Below are positions 7,024 through 15,479 of a stretch of DNA of 35,736 bases, piece by piece. The DNA is from Helicobacter mehlei (GTDB lineage: Bacteria; Campylobacterota; Campylobacteria; Campylobacterales; Helicobacteraceae): positions 1-35,736 of the forward strand of contig NZ_QXQP01000017.1 of NCBI RefSeq assembly GCF_003660265.1. Reading direction: 5' to 3'. Numbering within the stretch: position 1 is the first letter of the stretch; each line of letters starts with the position of its first letter. The notes below the pieces were generated by a model that saw nothing but the letters and a program-made list of their open reading frames with translations, did no database searches and was not told the origin of the DNA. Both the position numbers and the translations under genes were made by a program.

Positions 7024-8844
7024 ATGGGCGGAATCCTCTCTTCTTTAAATACCTCCTACACCGGTTTGCAAGCCCACCAAGTGATGGTGGATGTTACGGG
7101 TAACAACATCTCTAATGCTAACGATGAGTTTTATAGTCGCCAGCGCGTGATCGCCACGCCACAAACATCCATTGGCTATGCCGAACGCAATGTGAATATG
7201 GGCGTGGATGTGCAGACCATCCAGCGCGTACATGATGATTTTGTCTTTGCCAGATATGCACGCGCCAACCAAGAACACACCTTTTATAGCACCCAATTTG
7301 ACAATTTGCGCGAAGCCTCCTCTTATTTCCCCGACATGGACGAAGTGGGGATCTATAGCGACTTAAAGGAATATTTTAACGCATGGAAGGACTTAGCCAA
7401 AAATGCCAAAGAGCCCGCCCAAAAACAGGCCTTGGTGCAAAAAACCCAAACTTTAACCCAAAATATCCACGACACGCGCGCGCGCTTGTTGGATTTGCAA
7501 AAAAAAGCCAGCCACGAATTGGTCAGCACGATCAAAGAAGTCAATCGCTTAGGCTCTGAGATCGCCAAGATCAACCGCCACCTCAAAGAGATGGAAGACC
7601 CTAAAATGCTCAAACAAGCCAACGAGCTACGCGACAAACGCGATCAATTAGAGTTCCACTTAAAAGAGCTCATCGGGGGGAATGTGTCTAAAAAGCATGT
7701 GCAAACCAACTCGATCAACGACATTAAGGCGGCTGATTTTGATGATGGGTATGTTTTCAATGTCGCCTACGGGTTTAATATCGTGGATGGACCCATCTTC
7801 CACCCTTTGGTTGTGGAGAATAACGACAACGCCAACGAGTTAGCACAAATCTATTTTCGGGGCGATGATTTTAAGGTGGTCAATATCACCGATAAGATCA
7901 ATCAGGGCAAAGCTGGGGCACTAATGGGGGTTTATAATGATGGCTCCAATGGCACAATCAAGGGCAAATTGCAAAATTATTTAGATGCCCTTGATACCTT
8001 TGCTAAGGGCTTTATTGAAGCCACCAATGCCATTTATGCCCAAAGTGCTAGCCACGGCATTGAGGGCAAGGTCGTCAATTTTGAAGATGATCAAGCCCTC
8101 AAGGACACCCATTACAACATCAAGAGTGGGAGTTTTGATTTGATCGCCTACAACACCGATGGGCAGGTCATCGCCAAAAAAACGATTCAAATCAGCCCGA
8201 TCACCACCATGCGCGATGTGATCGATCAGATCAACGCCAACAGCGATGATAACCACGATAACAACACAACCAATGATTTTGATGATTATTTTGTGGCGCA
8301 TTTTGATAATAAAGCCAAACAATTCAGTATCCAACCCAAAAACGGATCACAAGGTCTTTTTGTGTCCATCAAGGATCATGGGACCAATTTTACCGGTGCT
8401 TTAGGCTTGAATACTTTTTTTGAGGGGAGCAGTGCTCGGGATATCCGTATCAACGACACTTACAAAAAAGAGCCCACAGCCTTACGCCCATGGCTTGCAC
8501 CTATCAAGGGTAACTTTGACGTAGCCAACATGATGCAACAGCTCCAATACGATAAAGTGGATTTTTATCAAAGCAAATTTAACGATAAACCGATGACCAT
8601 TGAGGAATACTACCAGTTTGTGGCGAGTAAGATCCACACAGAGGCAGAGCGATCGCAACGCACCTTAGAGAGCAAGGATGCGGTTTTGCAAGTGGTGAAA
8701 AAAGAGCATGACTCCATCTCTGCTGTAAATACCGATGAAGAGATGGTCAATCTCATCAAATTTCAGGGCGGTTACGCCGCCAATGCCAAAGTTATCACCG
8801 CCATCGATCGGATGATCGAGACCCTTTTAAGCATTAAGCAATAG
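7024..8844 (+). CDS. flgK: Flagellar hook-associated protein 1 (HAP1)
   Basis: 606-residue FlgK, which forms the junction between hook and filament. The N-terminal D0/D1 signature is clear (SSLNTSYTGLQAHQ, then TGNNISNAN). A coiled-coil D1 part follows at about 150-225, then a variable surface region, and the C-terminal D0 helix NLIKFQGGYAANAKVITAIDRMIETLL. The ATG at 7024 is used because the conserved N-terminus starts there; an in-frame upstream ATG lies inside the preceding gene. It is last in the sigma-28 operon. Its final 11 bases overlap the convergent prpC gene, so there is no room for an ordinary terminator. Confidence 0.95.
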   Translation: MGGILSSLNTSYTGLQAHQVMVDVTGNNISNANDEFYSRQRVIATPQTSIGYAERNVNMGVDVQTIQRVHDDFVFARYARANQEHTFYSTQFDNLREASSYFPDMDEVGIYSDLKEYFNAWKDLAKNAKEPAQKQALVQKTQTLTQNIHDTRARLLDLQKKASHELVSTIKEVNRLGSEIAKINRHLKEMEDPKMLKQANELRDKRDQLEFHLKELIGGNVSKKHVQTNSINDIKAADFDDGYVFNVAYGFNIVDGPIFHPLVVENNDNANELAQIYFRGDDFKVVNITDKINQGKAGALMGVYNDGSNGTIKGKLQNYLDALDTFAKGFIEATNAIYAQSASHGIEGKVVNFEDDQALKDTHYNIKSGSFDLIAYNTDGQVIAKKTIQISPITTMRDVIDQINANSDDNHDNNTTNDFDDYFVAHFDNKAKQFSIQPKNGSQGLFVSIKDHGTNFTGALGLNTFFEGSSARDIRINDTYKKEPTALRPWLAPIKGNFDVANMMQQLQYDKVDFYQSKFNDKPMTIEEYYQFVASKIHTEAERSQRTLESKDAVLQVVKKEHDSISAVNTDEEMVNLIKFQGGYAANAKVITAIDRMIETLLSIKQ

Positions 8845-9919
8845 GCTTAAAAGAACACCTGGCCGGACCAGTGTAGTCTGAGTTAGGGCGGATGATCTTA
8901 TTATCTGCGCGTTGCTCAAAGACATGGGCAATCCAGCCCGCCACACGCGACATCACAAAAAGAGGAGTGTAATAAAGGCGCGGGAGCTTGAGGTAGTGAT
9001 AGACTAGCCCGCCAAAAAAGTCAATATTATCAGGCAAGTTTTTCTCTTTTTGCATGTGATCTTTGATGGCTAGAGCGATGTCAAAGAGCTTGGGATCGCC
9101 CAAACCTTTAAGCTTTTGGGCTAATTCCAAGCCCACTGCACTTCTAGGATCAGCGATTTTATAAAGGCGGTGTCCAAAGCCCATGATTTTTTCCTTACTG
9201 GCTAGGCGTTTGGTGATCCCCTTGAGGGCTTCCTCTACACTGGAGTATTCTAGCATCAACTGGATCGCCCATTCATTCGCCCCACCATGTAAACGTCCCT
9301 TGAGCGTGCCAATCCCAGTTGCCACGCATGAGTGTAGATCAGAGAGGGTGGAGGCACTGATGCGGCTAGCAAAGGTGGAAGCACTAAAGCCATGTTCGGC
9401 ATACAAAATCAGCATCGCATCCATCGCCTTGACTTCCACCCACAAAGGTTCTTGCCCTCTTAAGCGTTCTAGGATGAAATGTGCCGTGCTGGTATGATCT
9501 TGCAAAGAAATTTCTTTGCCATGCTTGTGGTAATGGTGCCAATACAAGAGTATAGAGGGCAGACTCCCTAAGATTTGCAAGGCTTTATCATATTGATCAC
9601 TAAAATCCAAGCTTTCAGCCTCCATGCACCCCAAAGCCACCACACCCGCTTTCAAAATATCCATCGGATGCCCTGAGCCTAGCGCGCGCAAAGTCTTTTT
9701 AACGCCCATGGGTAATTCGCGGTATTGTTGCAACTGCGTTTTAAAACTCTCTAGCTGGGCTTGGTTGGGCAAGTGCCCCACTAAGAGTAAATGTGCGACC
9801 TCCTCAAAACTAGCCAAAGAAGCCAACTCCTCAATGGCATAACCCCGGTAGGTTAAGCCATCTGCACACTGGCAGATCGCGCTAGAACCTGCCACGACCC
9901 CGGCTAGCCCGGAACTCAT
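8834..9919 (-). CDS. prpC: 2-methylcitrate synthase / small citrate synthase
   Basis: 361 residues of the citrate synthase fold, closest by eye to E. coli PrpC (shared SGHPMD, LLYWxHY, LYAEHxF, HGGANE, GFGHxxY, IADPR, RVxGWxAH and the C-terminal EQRxDNKIIRP). Catalytic His211, His250 and Asp300 are in place. PrpC joins propionyl-CoA (or, more slowly, acetyl-CoA) to oxaloacetate. It is clearly unlike the longer GltA of H. pylori. No prpB or prpD is in the window, so a full methylcitrate cycle is unproven. Its ATG overlaps the stop of the Rep_3 gene (ATGA), and it ends an apparent accB - accC - aspC - rep - prpC unit. AspC can supply oxaloacetate, one PrpC substrate. Plain citrate synthase activity is an alternative. 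Confidence 0.88.
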   Translation of the reverse strand: MSSGLAGVVAGSSAICQCADGLTYRGYAIEELASLASFEEVAHLLLVGHLPNQAQLESFKTQLQQYRELPMGVKKTLRALGSGHPMDILKAGVVALGCMEAESLDFSDQYDKALQILGSLPSILLYWHHYHKHGKEISLQDHTSTAHFILERLRGQEPLWVEVKAMDAMLILYAEHGFSASTFASRISASTLSDLHSCVATGIGTLKGRLHGGANEWAIQLMLEYSSVEEALKGITKRLASKEKIMGFGHRLYKIADPRSAVGLELAQKLKGLGDPKLFDIALAIKDHMQKEKNLPDNIDFFGGLVYHYLKLPRLYYTPLFVMSRVAGWIAHVFEQRADNKIIRPNSDYTGPARCSFKPIA

Positions 9920-10791
9920 AGGTGATCCTGACTACATCGCATATAACCCAACAAGCTTTCTAAATTTTCAAAGTGCATGCCCCACTCTTGGTGTGCGCTT
10001 TGGTTATAAAAAGTGGCCAAGAGGCTACAGCCATGATTGTGCAAATTAATGAGATGGTGTTTTTCTTTGACACTTCTAGGCTTGGGGTTCATGATCTCAA
10101 AACTCAAAGATTGATCGCATTCAAGCTGGGCACTTAGTTGTTTGGCTAGAGAATCGAGTTTGTTTTGGCGGTGCAACACGGGCGAGCGGGTATTGAACTT
10201 AAAATCTACAAAGTGCAAACACTTATTTTTAATAGACCTAGACATGCTCAGTTGGCACAAGCTAATAGTGTAGCGTTTGCACTCTAGGAGCACGGGGCGC
10301 AAAATCTGGTTATAGGCGTAGTTACTTTTACAACTGGGCGGGATTCCCATGCGCTTTTTAAAGTCCTCCCACTCAAAACGCACCATGTGCATGTGCTTGG
10401 AGTGTTGCAAAAGGCGGTAAAGTGTTTTGCTATATTGTCGGCTCAACGCTTGCAACTCTTGTAAATCCGAGAGGGTATAGGGCAAAGACTCCAAAATACC
10501 GGCACATGCTGGATTGAGTGTAAGTCTTAAAGACAGCCGATTGCGATTCAAATGGAGCATACTAAAAAGAGGGTAGTGGTGCTGGTTTGCCTCCTCCTCT
10601 AACAACAGGCTAAAACCACGGGCTTTTTCTAAAAAACGCACTAGGGCATCCACACCCAATGGACTAAGAGCAGATAAACTTTGCGAATCTAGATCAAGAG
10701 CGGGTCGCTGGTGCAAGGCTTGGAGCAAATGGAATAAAAGCAATCTCTCTTGTCTAGACAGCTTGTCTAAAATTAGAACTGGTTCAGACAC
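9916..10791 (-). CDS. Rep_3-family (RepA/RepB) replication initiator-like protein on the chromosome
   Basis: Resembles Rep_3 (initiator RepB, PF01051) plasmid initiators, built of two winged-helix domains. Visible family features are an N-terminal LSRQERLLLFHLLQAL helix, the central SRQYSKTLYRLLQHSK segment, then a VRFEWEDFKKRMGI...SNYAYNQILRPVLLECKR block that matches the second winged helix. The GTG at 10791 is chosen because AAAGGAG lies four bases upstream and TACAAT (10820-10825) lies before it. The alternative ATG at 10821 (301 residues) has no ribosome binding site. It is 4-base coupled to prpC and follows aspC. It is about the size of H. pylori plasmid RepA. No other plasmid gene is near, so it looks like a captured or domesticated initiator. 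Confidence 0.75.
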   Translation of the reverse strand: MSEPVLILDKLSRQERLLLFHLLQALHQRPALDLDSQSLSALSPLGVDALVRFLEKARGFSLLLEEEANQHHYPLFSMLHLNRNRLSLRLTLNPACAGILESLPYTLSDLQELQALSRQYSKTLYRLLQHSKHMHMVRFEWEDFKKRMGIPPSCKSNYAYNQILRPVLLECKRYTISLCQLSMSRSIKNKCLHFVDFKFNTRSPVLHRQNKLDSLAKQLSAQLECDQSLSFEIMNPKPRSVKEKHHLINLHNHGCSLLATFYNQSAHQEWGMHFENLESLLGYMRCSQDHL

Positions 10792-10819
10792 AGGACTCCT
10801 TTCTAATCTTGCTGGTTTC

Positions 10820-10860
10820 ATTGTAGCTAAAATTGGCTAATCGCCATTGGCTAATCGCCA
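10820..10860 (-). repeat. Two tandem 14-bp repeats with dyad symmetry at the rep promoter
   Basis: The unit ATTGGCTAATCGCC occurs twice head to tail at 10832-10845 and 10846-10859. Each copy contains TGGC-N5-GCCA (10834-10846 and 10848-10860), so each is an imperfect palindrome, spaced 14 bp apart. On the minus strand they lie just upstream of a TACAAT -10 (10820-10825), and the second copy contains the aspC stop codon. Arrangement suits operator or iteron-like sites, for example for the Rep protein itself, but could be a chance tandem duplication. Confidence 0.6.
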
Positions 10861-12002
10861 TGCATAAAGCGTGCTAGACGCTCGCACCCGGTTTTAATTT
10901 GTTCTTCCGAACAAGCATAAGAGAGGCGCACAAAACTCTCCATGCCAAAGGCTATACCGGGCACCAAAGCCACGCCCTCTTTTTCCAACAAGTCTTGGCA
11001 AAAGTCCAAGCTATTTTGTCCAATCTCAAAAAAGAGATAAAAAGCTCCTTGGGGTTTGGAAACCTTAATCCCGGGGATTTGGCTGATCAAATTATAGGCG
11101 AGATCGCGGCGTTTTTCAAAGGCTAGGCGCATGCGTTCCACATCCACGCGCGCCACTCCGCTTAAGGCACTCAAAGCCGCATGCTGGGCGATAGAGTTGA
11201 TATTAGATGTGCTATGGCTTTGCAAAGCGACCATGTGTTTGAGCAAAGTTTTATCCTTAGTGCCTAAAAAACCTACACGCCAGCCTGTCATGCTAAAAGC
11301 CTTGCTCAAGCCATTCACACTAATGGTGCGTTCCAACATGCCCTCTATAGCCCCAAAGCTATAAAATGACCCCTCATAGACCAACTTTTCATAAATTTCA
11401 TCACTTAATACCCAAACATTGGTATTTTGTAGCACTTGGGCTAGGGCTTGTAACTCCTCTTGGCTATAGACCATGCCGGTTGGGTTAGAAGGGCTGGTGA
11501 GCACTAAAATTTTGCTCTTGGGAGTCAGGGCGTTTTTGAGCTGATCGGGAGTGATCTTAAATTGACTTTGGGCGTTGGTGGGGATAAAAACCGGGTTAGC
11601 CCCGCTATAGCGCACCAATTCGGGGTAAGTTACCCAGTAGGGTGCAGGGATGATGACTTCATCTTGGGGGTTGAGCAAGGCTTGGAAGACATTAAACAAG
11701 CACTGTTTAGCCCCATTGCTCACCATCACCTCACCAGGGCTATAATCCAGCTGGTTTTCCTCCCTAAATTTGCATGAAATCGCGTCTAAAAGTGCGGGGA
11801 TTCCCTTCACCGGGGTGTATTTACTATAGCCCTTTTGGATAGCTGACATCGCGGCTTCTTTGACACTCTTGGGCGTGTCAAAATCGGGCTCCCCCGCGCT
11901 AAAACTTAAAATATCCCTGCCTTGAGCCTTGAGCTCTTGGGCTAGGGTGGTGATCGCAATGGTTTGCGATTCGGCTATATTTTGGATTTTATCAGCATAC
12001 AT
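10851..12002 (-). CDS. aspC: Aspartate aminotransferase (class I, PLP-dependent)
   Basis: 383 residues, homologue of H. pylori HP0672. It interconverts aspartate plus 2-oxoglutarate with oxaloacetate plus glutamate in the cytoplasm. PLP lysine K234 sits in SVNGLSKAFSMTGWR. The SNPTGMV and SDEIYEKLVY blocks (Asn and Asp/Tyr cofactor contacts) and the N-terminal SFSAGEPDFDTP place it in the AT-I gamma subgroup. The start ATG follows GAGGA. accC ends seven bases upstream, and the rep gene starts about 60 bases downstream, so it is the third gene of the unit. Its last two codons and stop lie in one copy of the tandem dyad repeat. Confidence 0.93.
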   Translation of the reverse strand: MYADKIQNIAESQTIAITTLAQELKAQGRDILSFSAGEPDFDTPKSVKEAAMSAIQKGYSKYTPVKGIPALLDAISCKFREENQLDYSPGEVMVSNGAKQCLFNVFQALLNPQDEVIIPAPYWVTYPELVRYSGANPVFIPTNAQSQFKITPDQLKNALTPKSKILVLTSPSNPTGMVYSQEELQALAQVLQNTNVWVLSDEIYEKLVYEGSFYSFGAIEGMLERTISVNGLSKAFSMTGWRVGFLGTKDKTLLKHMVALQSHSTSNINSIAQHAALSALSGVARVDVERMRLAFEKRRDLAYNLISQIPGIKVSKPQGAFYLFFEIGQNSLDFCQDLLEKEGVALVPGIAFGMESFVRLSYACSEEQIKTGCERLARFMHGD

Positions 12003-12009
12003 GGCTTCC

Positions 12010-13344
12010 TCATTTCTCTAAGTACTTCGTGTGGATTTTATTGTGTCTAAAGTCGGGATTGTCCAACATGTCCAAGTGAAAGGGAATGGTCGTCTTAATC
12101 CCCTCCACATAAAACTCTCTCAAGGCGCGTTTCATTTTCAAGATGGCTTGATCGCGACTGGGCGCATGCACGATGAGCTTGCCAATCATGGAGTCATAAA
12201 AAGTCGGCACTACATAACCCGCATAGGCATGGGTATCCAAGCGCACATCAATTCCCCCCGGGGCAATCCAAGAGGTGATCCGCCCAGCACTGGGGTAAAA
12301 ATTCTTAGGGTCCTCAGCAGTGATCCGGCACTCAATGGCATGCCCTTGGCAGATGATCTGATCTTGAGGGGGCAACTTTTCGCCTTGGGCGATTTTGATC
12401 ATCCACTCCACTAAATTTAACCCGCTCACCATCTCGCTCACCGTGTGTTCCACCTGCAAGCGTGTATTCATCTCCATAAAATAAAAATCTTGCCCGTTGG
12501 CATCTAGCAGAAACTCAAAAGTCCCTGCCCCCACATACCCAATATGTTTAGTAGCCCTAATGGCAGTTTCTAGCAATTTTTGGCGCACAGAGGGACTTAA
12601 GATCGCCGCTGGAGTTTCCTCAATGAGCTTTTGTTGCCGTCTTTGGGTGGAACAATCCCGCTCGCCCACATGCACCACATTCCCATGCTTATCGGCTAAA
12701 ATCTGCACCTCAATATGCTTAGGATTTTTGATGAACTTTTCAATATAAACACTCCCATCTCCAAAGGCACTTAAAGCCTCTGTCTCAGCAGCTAGGTAGA
12801 GATTTTTGAGCAAATTAGGATCTTCGACCACGCGCATGCCCCGCCCACCCCCGCCATTAGCTGCCTTGATCATGATCGGAAAGCCGATTGCTTGGGCGAC
12901 TTTTTGGGCTTCTGCGTAACTTTTTAAAGTCCCCTCGCTCCCCTCAATTACGGGCACCCCCGCCTCTTTCATCACCCGCTTAGCCTGAGATTTATCGCTC
13001 ATTAAAGCCATCACCTGCGCACTAGGACCGATAAATTCTAAGCCATGGTGGCTACAAATCTCCACAAAGTTTTGATTCTCACTCAAAAAGCCATAACCCG
13101 GAAAGATCGCATCGGCTTCAAAGAGCTCGGCCGCACTGATAATGGCTGGGATGTTTAGGTAACTCTCACTGGACTTGGGCCCACCCACACACACTTTGGC
13201 ACTGGCCGTGTTGAGATAGTGTGCGTCTTTATCAGCAATGGAATAAATGGCGATGGATTGTTTCCCCATTTCGGCAATGGTCTGAATCGCACGCAGAGCA
13301 ATCTCGCCCCGATTGGCGATCAAAATGCGTTGTAAGTTTTTCAT
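12010..13344 (-). CDS. accC: Biotin carboxylase subunit of acetyl-CoA carboxylase
   Basis: 444 residues. ATP-grasp enzyme that carboxylates the biotin on AccB using bicarbonate, the first step of fatty-acid synthesis. Full-length family features: N-terminal RILIANRGEIALRAI, glycine-rich ATP lid GGGGRGMRVV, the ERDCSTQRRQQKLIEE segment, the MEMNTRLQVEHTVSE active-site strand, and the C-terminal GYVVPTFYDSMIGKLI. The ATG lies eight bases after the accB stop, the usual accBC pairing also found in H. pylori (HP0371-HP0370). The carboxyltransferase genes accA and accD are not in the window. Confidence 0.96.
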   Translation of the reverse strand: MKNLQRILIANRGEIALRAIQTIAEMGKQSIAIYSIADKDAHYLNTASAKVCVGGPKSSESYLNIPAIISAAELFEADAIFPGYGFLSENQNFVEICSHHGLEFIGPSAQVMALMSDKSQAKRVMKEAGVPVIEGSEGTLKSYAEAQKVAQAIGFPIMIKAANGGGGRGMRVVEDPNLLKNLYLAAETEALSAFGDGSVYIEKFIKNPKHIEVQILADKHGNVVHVGERDCSTQRRQQKLIEETPAAILSPSVRQKLLETAIRATKHIGYVGAGTFEFLLDANGQDFYFMEMNTRLQVEHTVSEMVSGLNLVEWMIKIAQGEKLPPQDQIICQGHAIECRITAEDPKNFYPSAGRITSWIAPGGIDVRLDTHAYAGYVVPTFYDSMIGKLIVHAPSRDQAILKMKRALREFYVEGIKTTIPFHLDMLDNPDFRHNKIHTKYLEK

Positions 13345-13352
13345 GCCTATTC

Positions 13353-13850
13353 CTAGAGTTTTTCAATCTTAACTAGTTGTGTGCCGTATTCCACCGCTGT
13401 GGCATCCTCAACTTCAATGGATAGAATCTTACAATCACATTCGGCTTCAATCTCGTTCATGATTTTCATCGCCTCCACAATGCCAATCACCTGCCCTTTT
13501 TTAATGGTGTCCCCCGGGCTGACATAGGGGCTTGCACTGGGAGAAGGACGGTGGTAGAAAGTCCCCACCATGGGCGAAAGAATATAATCCTCCTTAGCAC
13601 TTGTGGGATTACCTAAGGTATGTGTGCTGGTCGCTCCAGTCGTGGTGTTGAGCGCGCAGGCGGTGGCTGTGGGGGATTGTATAGGGGTGTGTAGGACATT
13701 GGAAGCCACTTCAACAGGGGCAGGGGCTACTTTACGGCTAGAAGCTTTGTCAAACACCAATTCAACATGTTCGAGTTTGAGTTTCATGTAACTAATATTA
13801 GTTTTATCAAAAGATGCCATTAGTTGCTGGATATCCGCTGTTTTCATCAT
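13353..13850 (-). CDS. accB: Biotin carboxyl carrier protein of acetyl-CoA carboxylase
   Basis: 165 residues. The C-terminal biotinyl domain (about 88-165) carries the EAMKIMNE motif with biotinylated Lys129, and the SPMVGTFYRP-type thumb region is present as SPMVGTFYHRPSPSASP. A Pro/Ala/Thr-rich linker (40-85) connects it to the N-terminal helix that binds AccC. ATG codons at 13850 and 13847 are both possible behind AAGGA. A -10-like TATCAT lies at 13881-13886, about 30 bases upstream, so accB is probably the first gene of the minus-strand unit and is divergent from htrA. Confidence 0.95.
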   Translation of the reverse strand: MMKTADIQQLMASFDKTNISYMKLKLEHVELVFDKASSRKVAPAPVEVASNVLHTPIQSPTATACALNTTTGATSTHTLGNPTSAKEDYILSPMVGTFYHRPSPSASPYVSPGDTIKKGQVIGIVEAMKIMNEIEAECDCKILSIEVEDATAVEYGTQLVKIEKL

Positions 13851-14033
13851 TGTCCTTAAATATTAATTTGGCAATGGGGTATGATAACATATTTTAAGCC
13901 AAACAAAATAAGGCAAAAGACTTAAATGTGTGTTTTGTCTTAAAGCAACAAGGGTGGCTTAGCTTTAAACTTCTCAAGCAAACTTTGGTTATACTAGGGC
14001 TTTTTGAAACTGATTAAATTTTAAAGGAAAACA
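13851..14033. promoter_or_regulatory. Divergent accB / htrA promoter region
   Basis: 183-base AT-rich gap between divergent genes. Minus strand: TATCAT at 13881-13886 for accB. Plus strand: TATACT at 13990-13995 for htrA, followed by AAAGG at 14023-14027 and the ATG at 14034. No hairpin with a T-run, and no operator-like palindrome, was seen. Confidence 0.5.
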
Positions 14034-15470
14034 ATGAGGTCTATTGTCTTGAGTGCGGTGCTCATCGCGGGCTTAGGGGCAACCGGGGTGGCGGATGTAC
14101 ATATCCAAAACATGCCACCCGTGCAAAAGCGTGTGGGTCCAGATACTAGCCCAAATACTATCTATTCCTATAGTAGTTCGGTTAAAGAAGCGACAAAAGC
14201 GGTGGTGAATATCTCGACTCAAAAGAAAATCAAGGGTGGTTTTGGGGGCATGGGGGGCATGTTTAACGACCCCTTTTTCCAGCAATTTTTTGGCGATCTG
14301 TACAATGCCATCCCTAAAGATCGCATAGAGAGAGCATTAGGGAGTGGTGTTATCATTAACAAGGAGGGTTATATTATCACCAACAACCATGTGATTAACG
14401 ATGCGGATAAAATCTCGGTTACCATTCCGGGTAGCAATAAAGAATACACCGCAACCTTAGTGGGCACCGATCCAGACAGCGATTTGGCTGTGATTAAAAT
14501 CAACAAAGACAATTTACCATTCATTAAATTTGCCGATAGCAATGGAATTTTGGTGGGCGATTTGGTCTTTGCCATTGGGAATCCCTTTGGTGTGGGCGAG
14601 ACCGTAACGCAGGGCATTGTCTCTGCACTCAATAAAAGCGACATTGGGATCAATAACTACGAAAATTTTATCCAAACCGATGCAGCCATTAATCCGGGGA
14701 ACTCTGGGGGGGCTTTGATTGATAGCCGAGGGGGACTTGTTGGGATCAACACCGCAATTTTATCGCGCACGGGAGGTAACCATGGTGTGGGTTTTGCAAT
14801 CCCCTCCAACACGGTCAAACACATCGCCATGCAACTTATCAAAACCGGCAAAATCCACCGGGGTTATTTGGGTGTGGGGATTCAAGATGTTAGCAATGAG
14901 TTACAAGGTAGCTATAATGGCAAAGAGGGCGCGGTGGTCATTAGCATTGAAAAAGACTCTCCAGCCAAAAAAGCGGGCTTGATGATTTGGGATTTGATTA
15001 TTGAGGTCAATGGCAAAAAGATCAAGAATGCCGCTGATTTGCGCAACCTCATAGGCTCCCTTTCCCCCCACCAAAAAGTAACCATCAAGTACATGCGCAA
15101 TAAACAAGAGCATGTCATCACTTTGAATTTGGCTGAACGCAAAAACCCCAACAAAAAAGAAACCAGCACCGCCCATGAAGGTGCGCATGGGCAACTCAGC
15201 GGGCTCAAAGTAGAAACTCTCACGCCCCATATGCGCAAGAATTTGCGCATTCCCGATGAGATTCAAGGTGTGTTGGTCCAAGAAGTGAAAGACAATTCTA
15301 AGGCGCAAGATTTAGGCTTTAGACAGGGGGATGTGATCATGCAGATTGAAAGTTTCAGCATTAAGAGCATTGAGGACTTTAACCGGGCTTTGGCACGCTA
15401 CAAAGACACCCCTAAACGCTTTTTGGTCTTTGATCCTAGCAGGGGTTATAAACAAATTGTTGCCAAGTAG
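14034..15470 (+). CDS. htrA: Periplasmic/secreted serine protease-chaperone HtrA (DegP family)
   Basis: 478 residues. Degrades misfolded envelope proteins; in H. pylori HtrA is also secreted and cleaves E-cadherin of host epithelium. A signal peptide ends near residue 20 (IAGLGATGVA). The trypsin-like domain carries the triad His119 (ITNNHVIN), Asp150 (DPDSDLAVIK) and Ser224 (NPGNSGGAL). A Gly/Met-rich loop (GGFGGMGGMF, about 68-77) precedes it. Two PDZ domains follow at about 270-360 and 385-475. A -10 (TATACT) and a good ribosome binding site lie upstream. The Maf-type gene starts nine bases after the stop, so at least these two genes are probably co-transcribed. Confidence 0.96.
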   Translation: MRSIVLSAVLIAGLGATGVADVHIQNMPPVQKRVGPDTSPNTIYSYSSSVKEATKAVVNISTQKKIKGGFGGMGGMFNDPFFQQFFGDLYNAIPKDRIERALGSGVIINKEGYIITNNHVINDADKISVTIPGSNKEYTATLVGTDPDSDLAVIKINKDNLPFIKFADSNGILVGDLVFAIGNPFGVGETVTQGIVSALNKSDIGINNYENFIQTDAAINPGNSGGALIDSRGGLVGINTAILSRTGGNHGVGFAIPSNTVKHIAMQLIKTGKIHRGYLGVGIQDVSNELQGSYNGKEGAVVISIEKDSPAKKAGLMIWDLIIEVNGKKIKNAADLRNLIGSLSPHQKVTIKYMRNKQEHVITLNLAERKNPNKKETSTAHEGAHGQLSGLKVETLTPHMRKNLRIPDEIQGVLVQEVKDNSKAQDLGFRQGDVIMQIESFSIKSIEDFNRALARYKDTPKRFLVFDPSRGYKQIVAK

Positions 15471-15479
15471 GGTGCTTGT

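Noticed and set aside
13860-14030. tRNA or small RNA in the accB-htrA gap
   Set aside because: No cloverleaf, no GTTC-type T-loop and no terminator hairpin; only promoter-like elements were seen.
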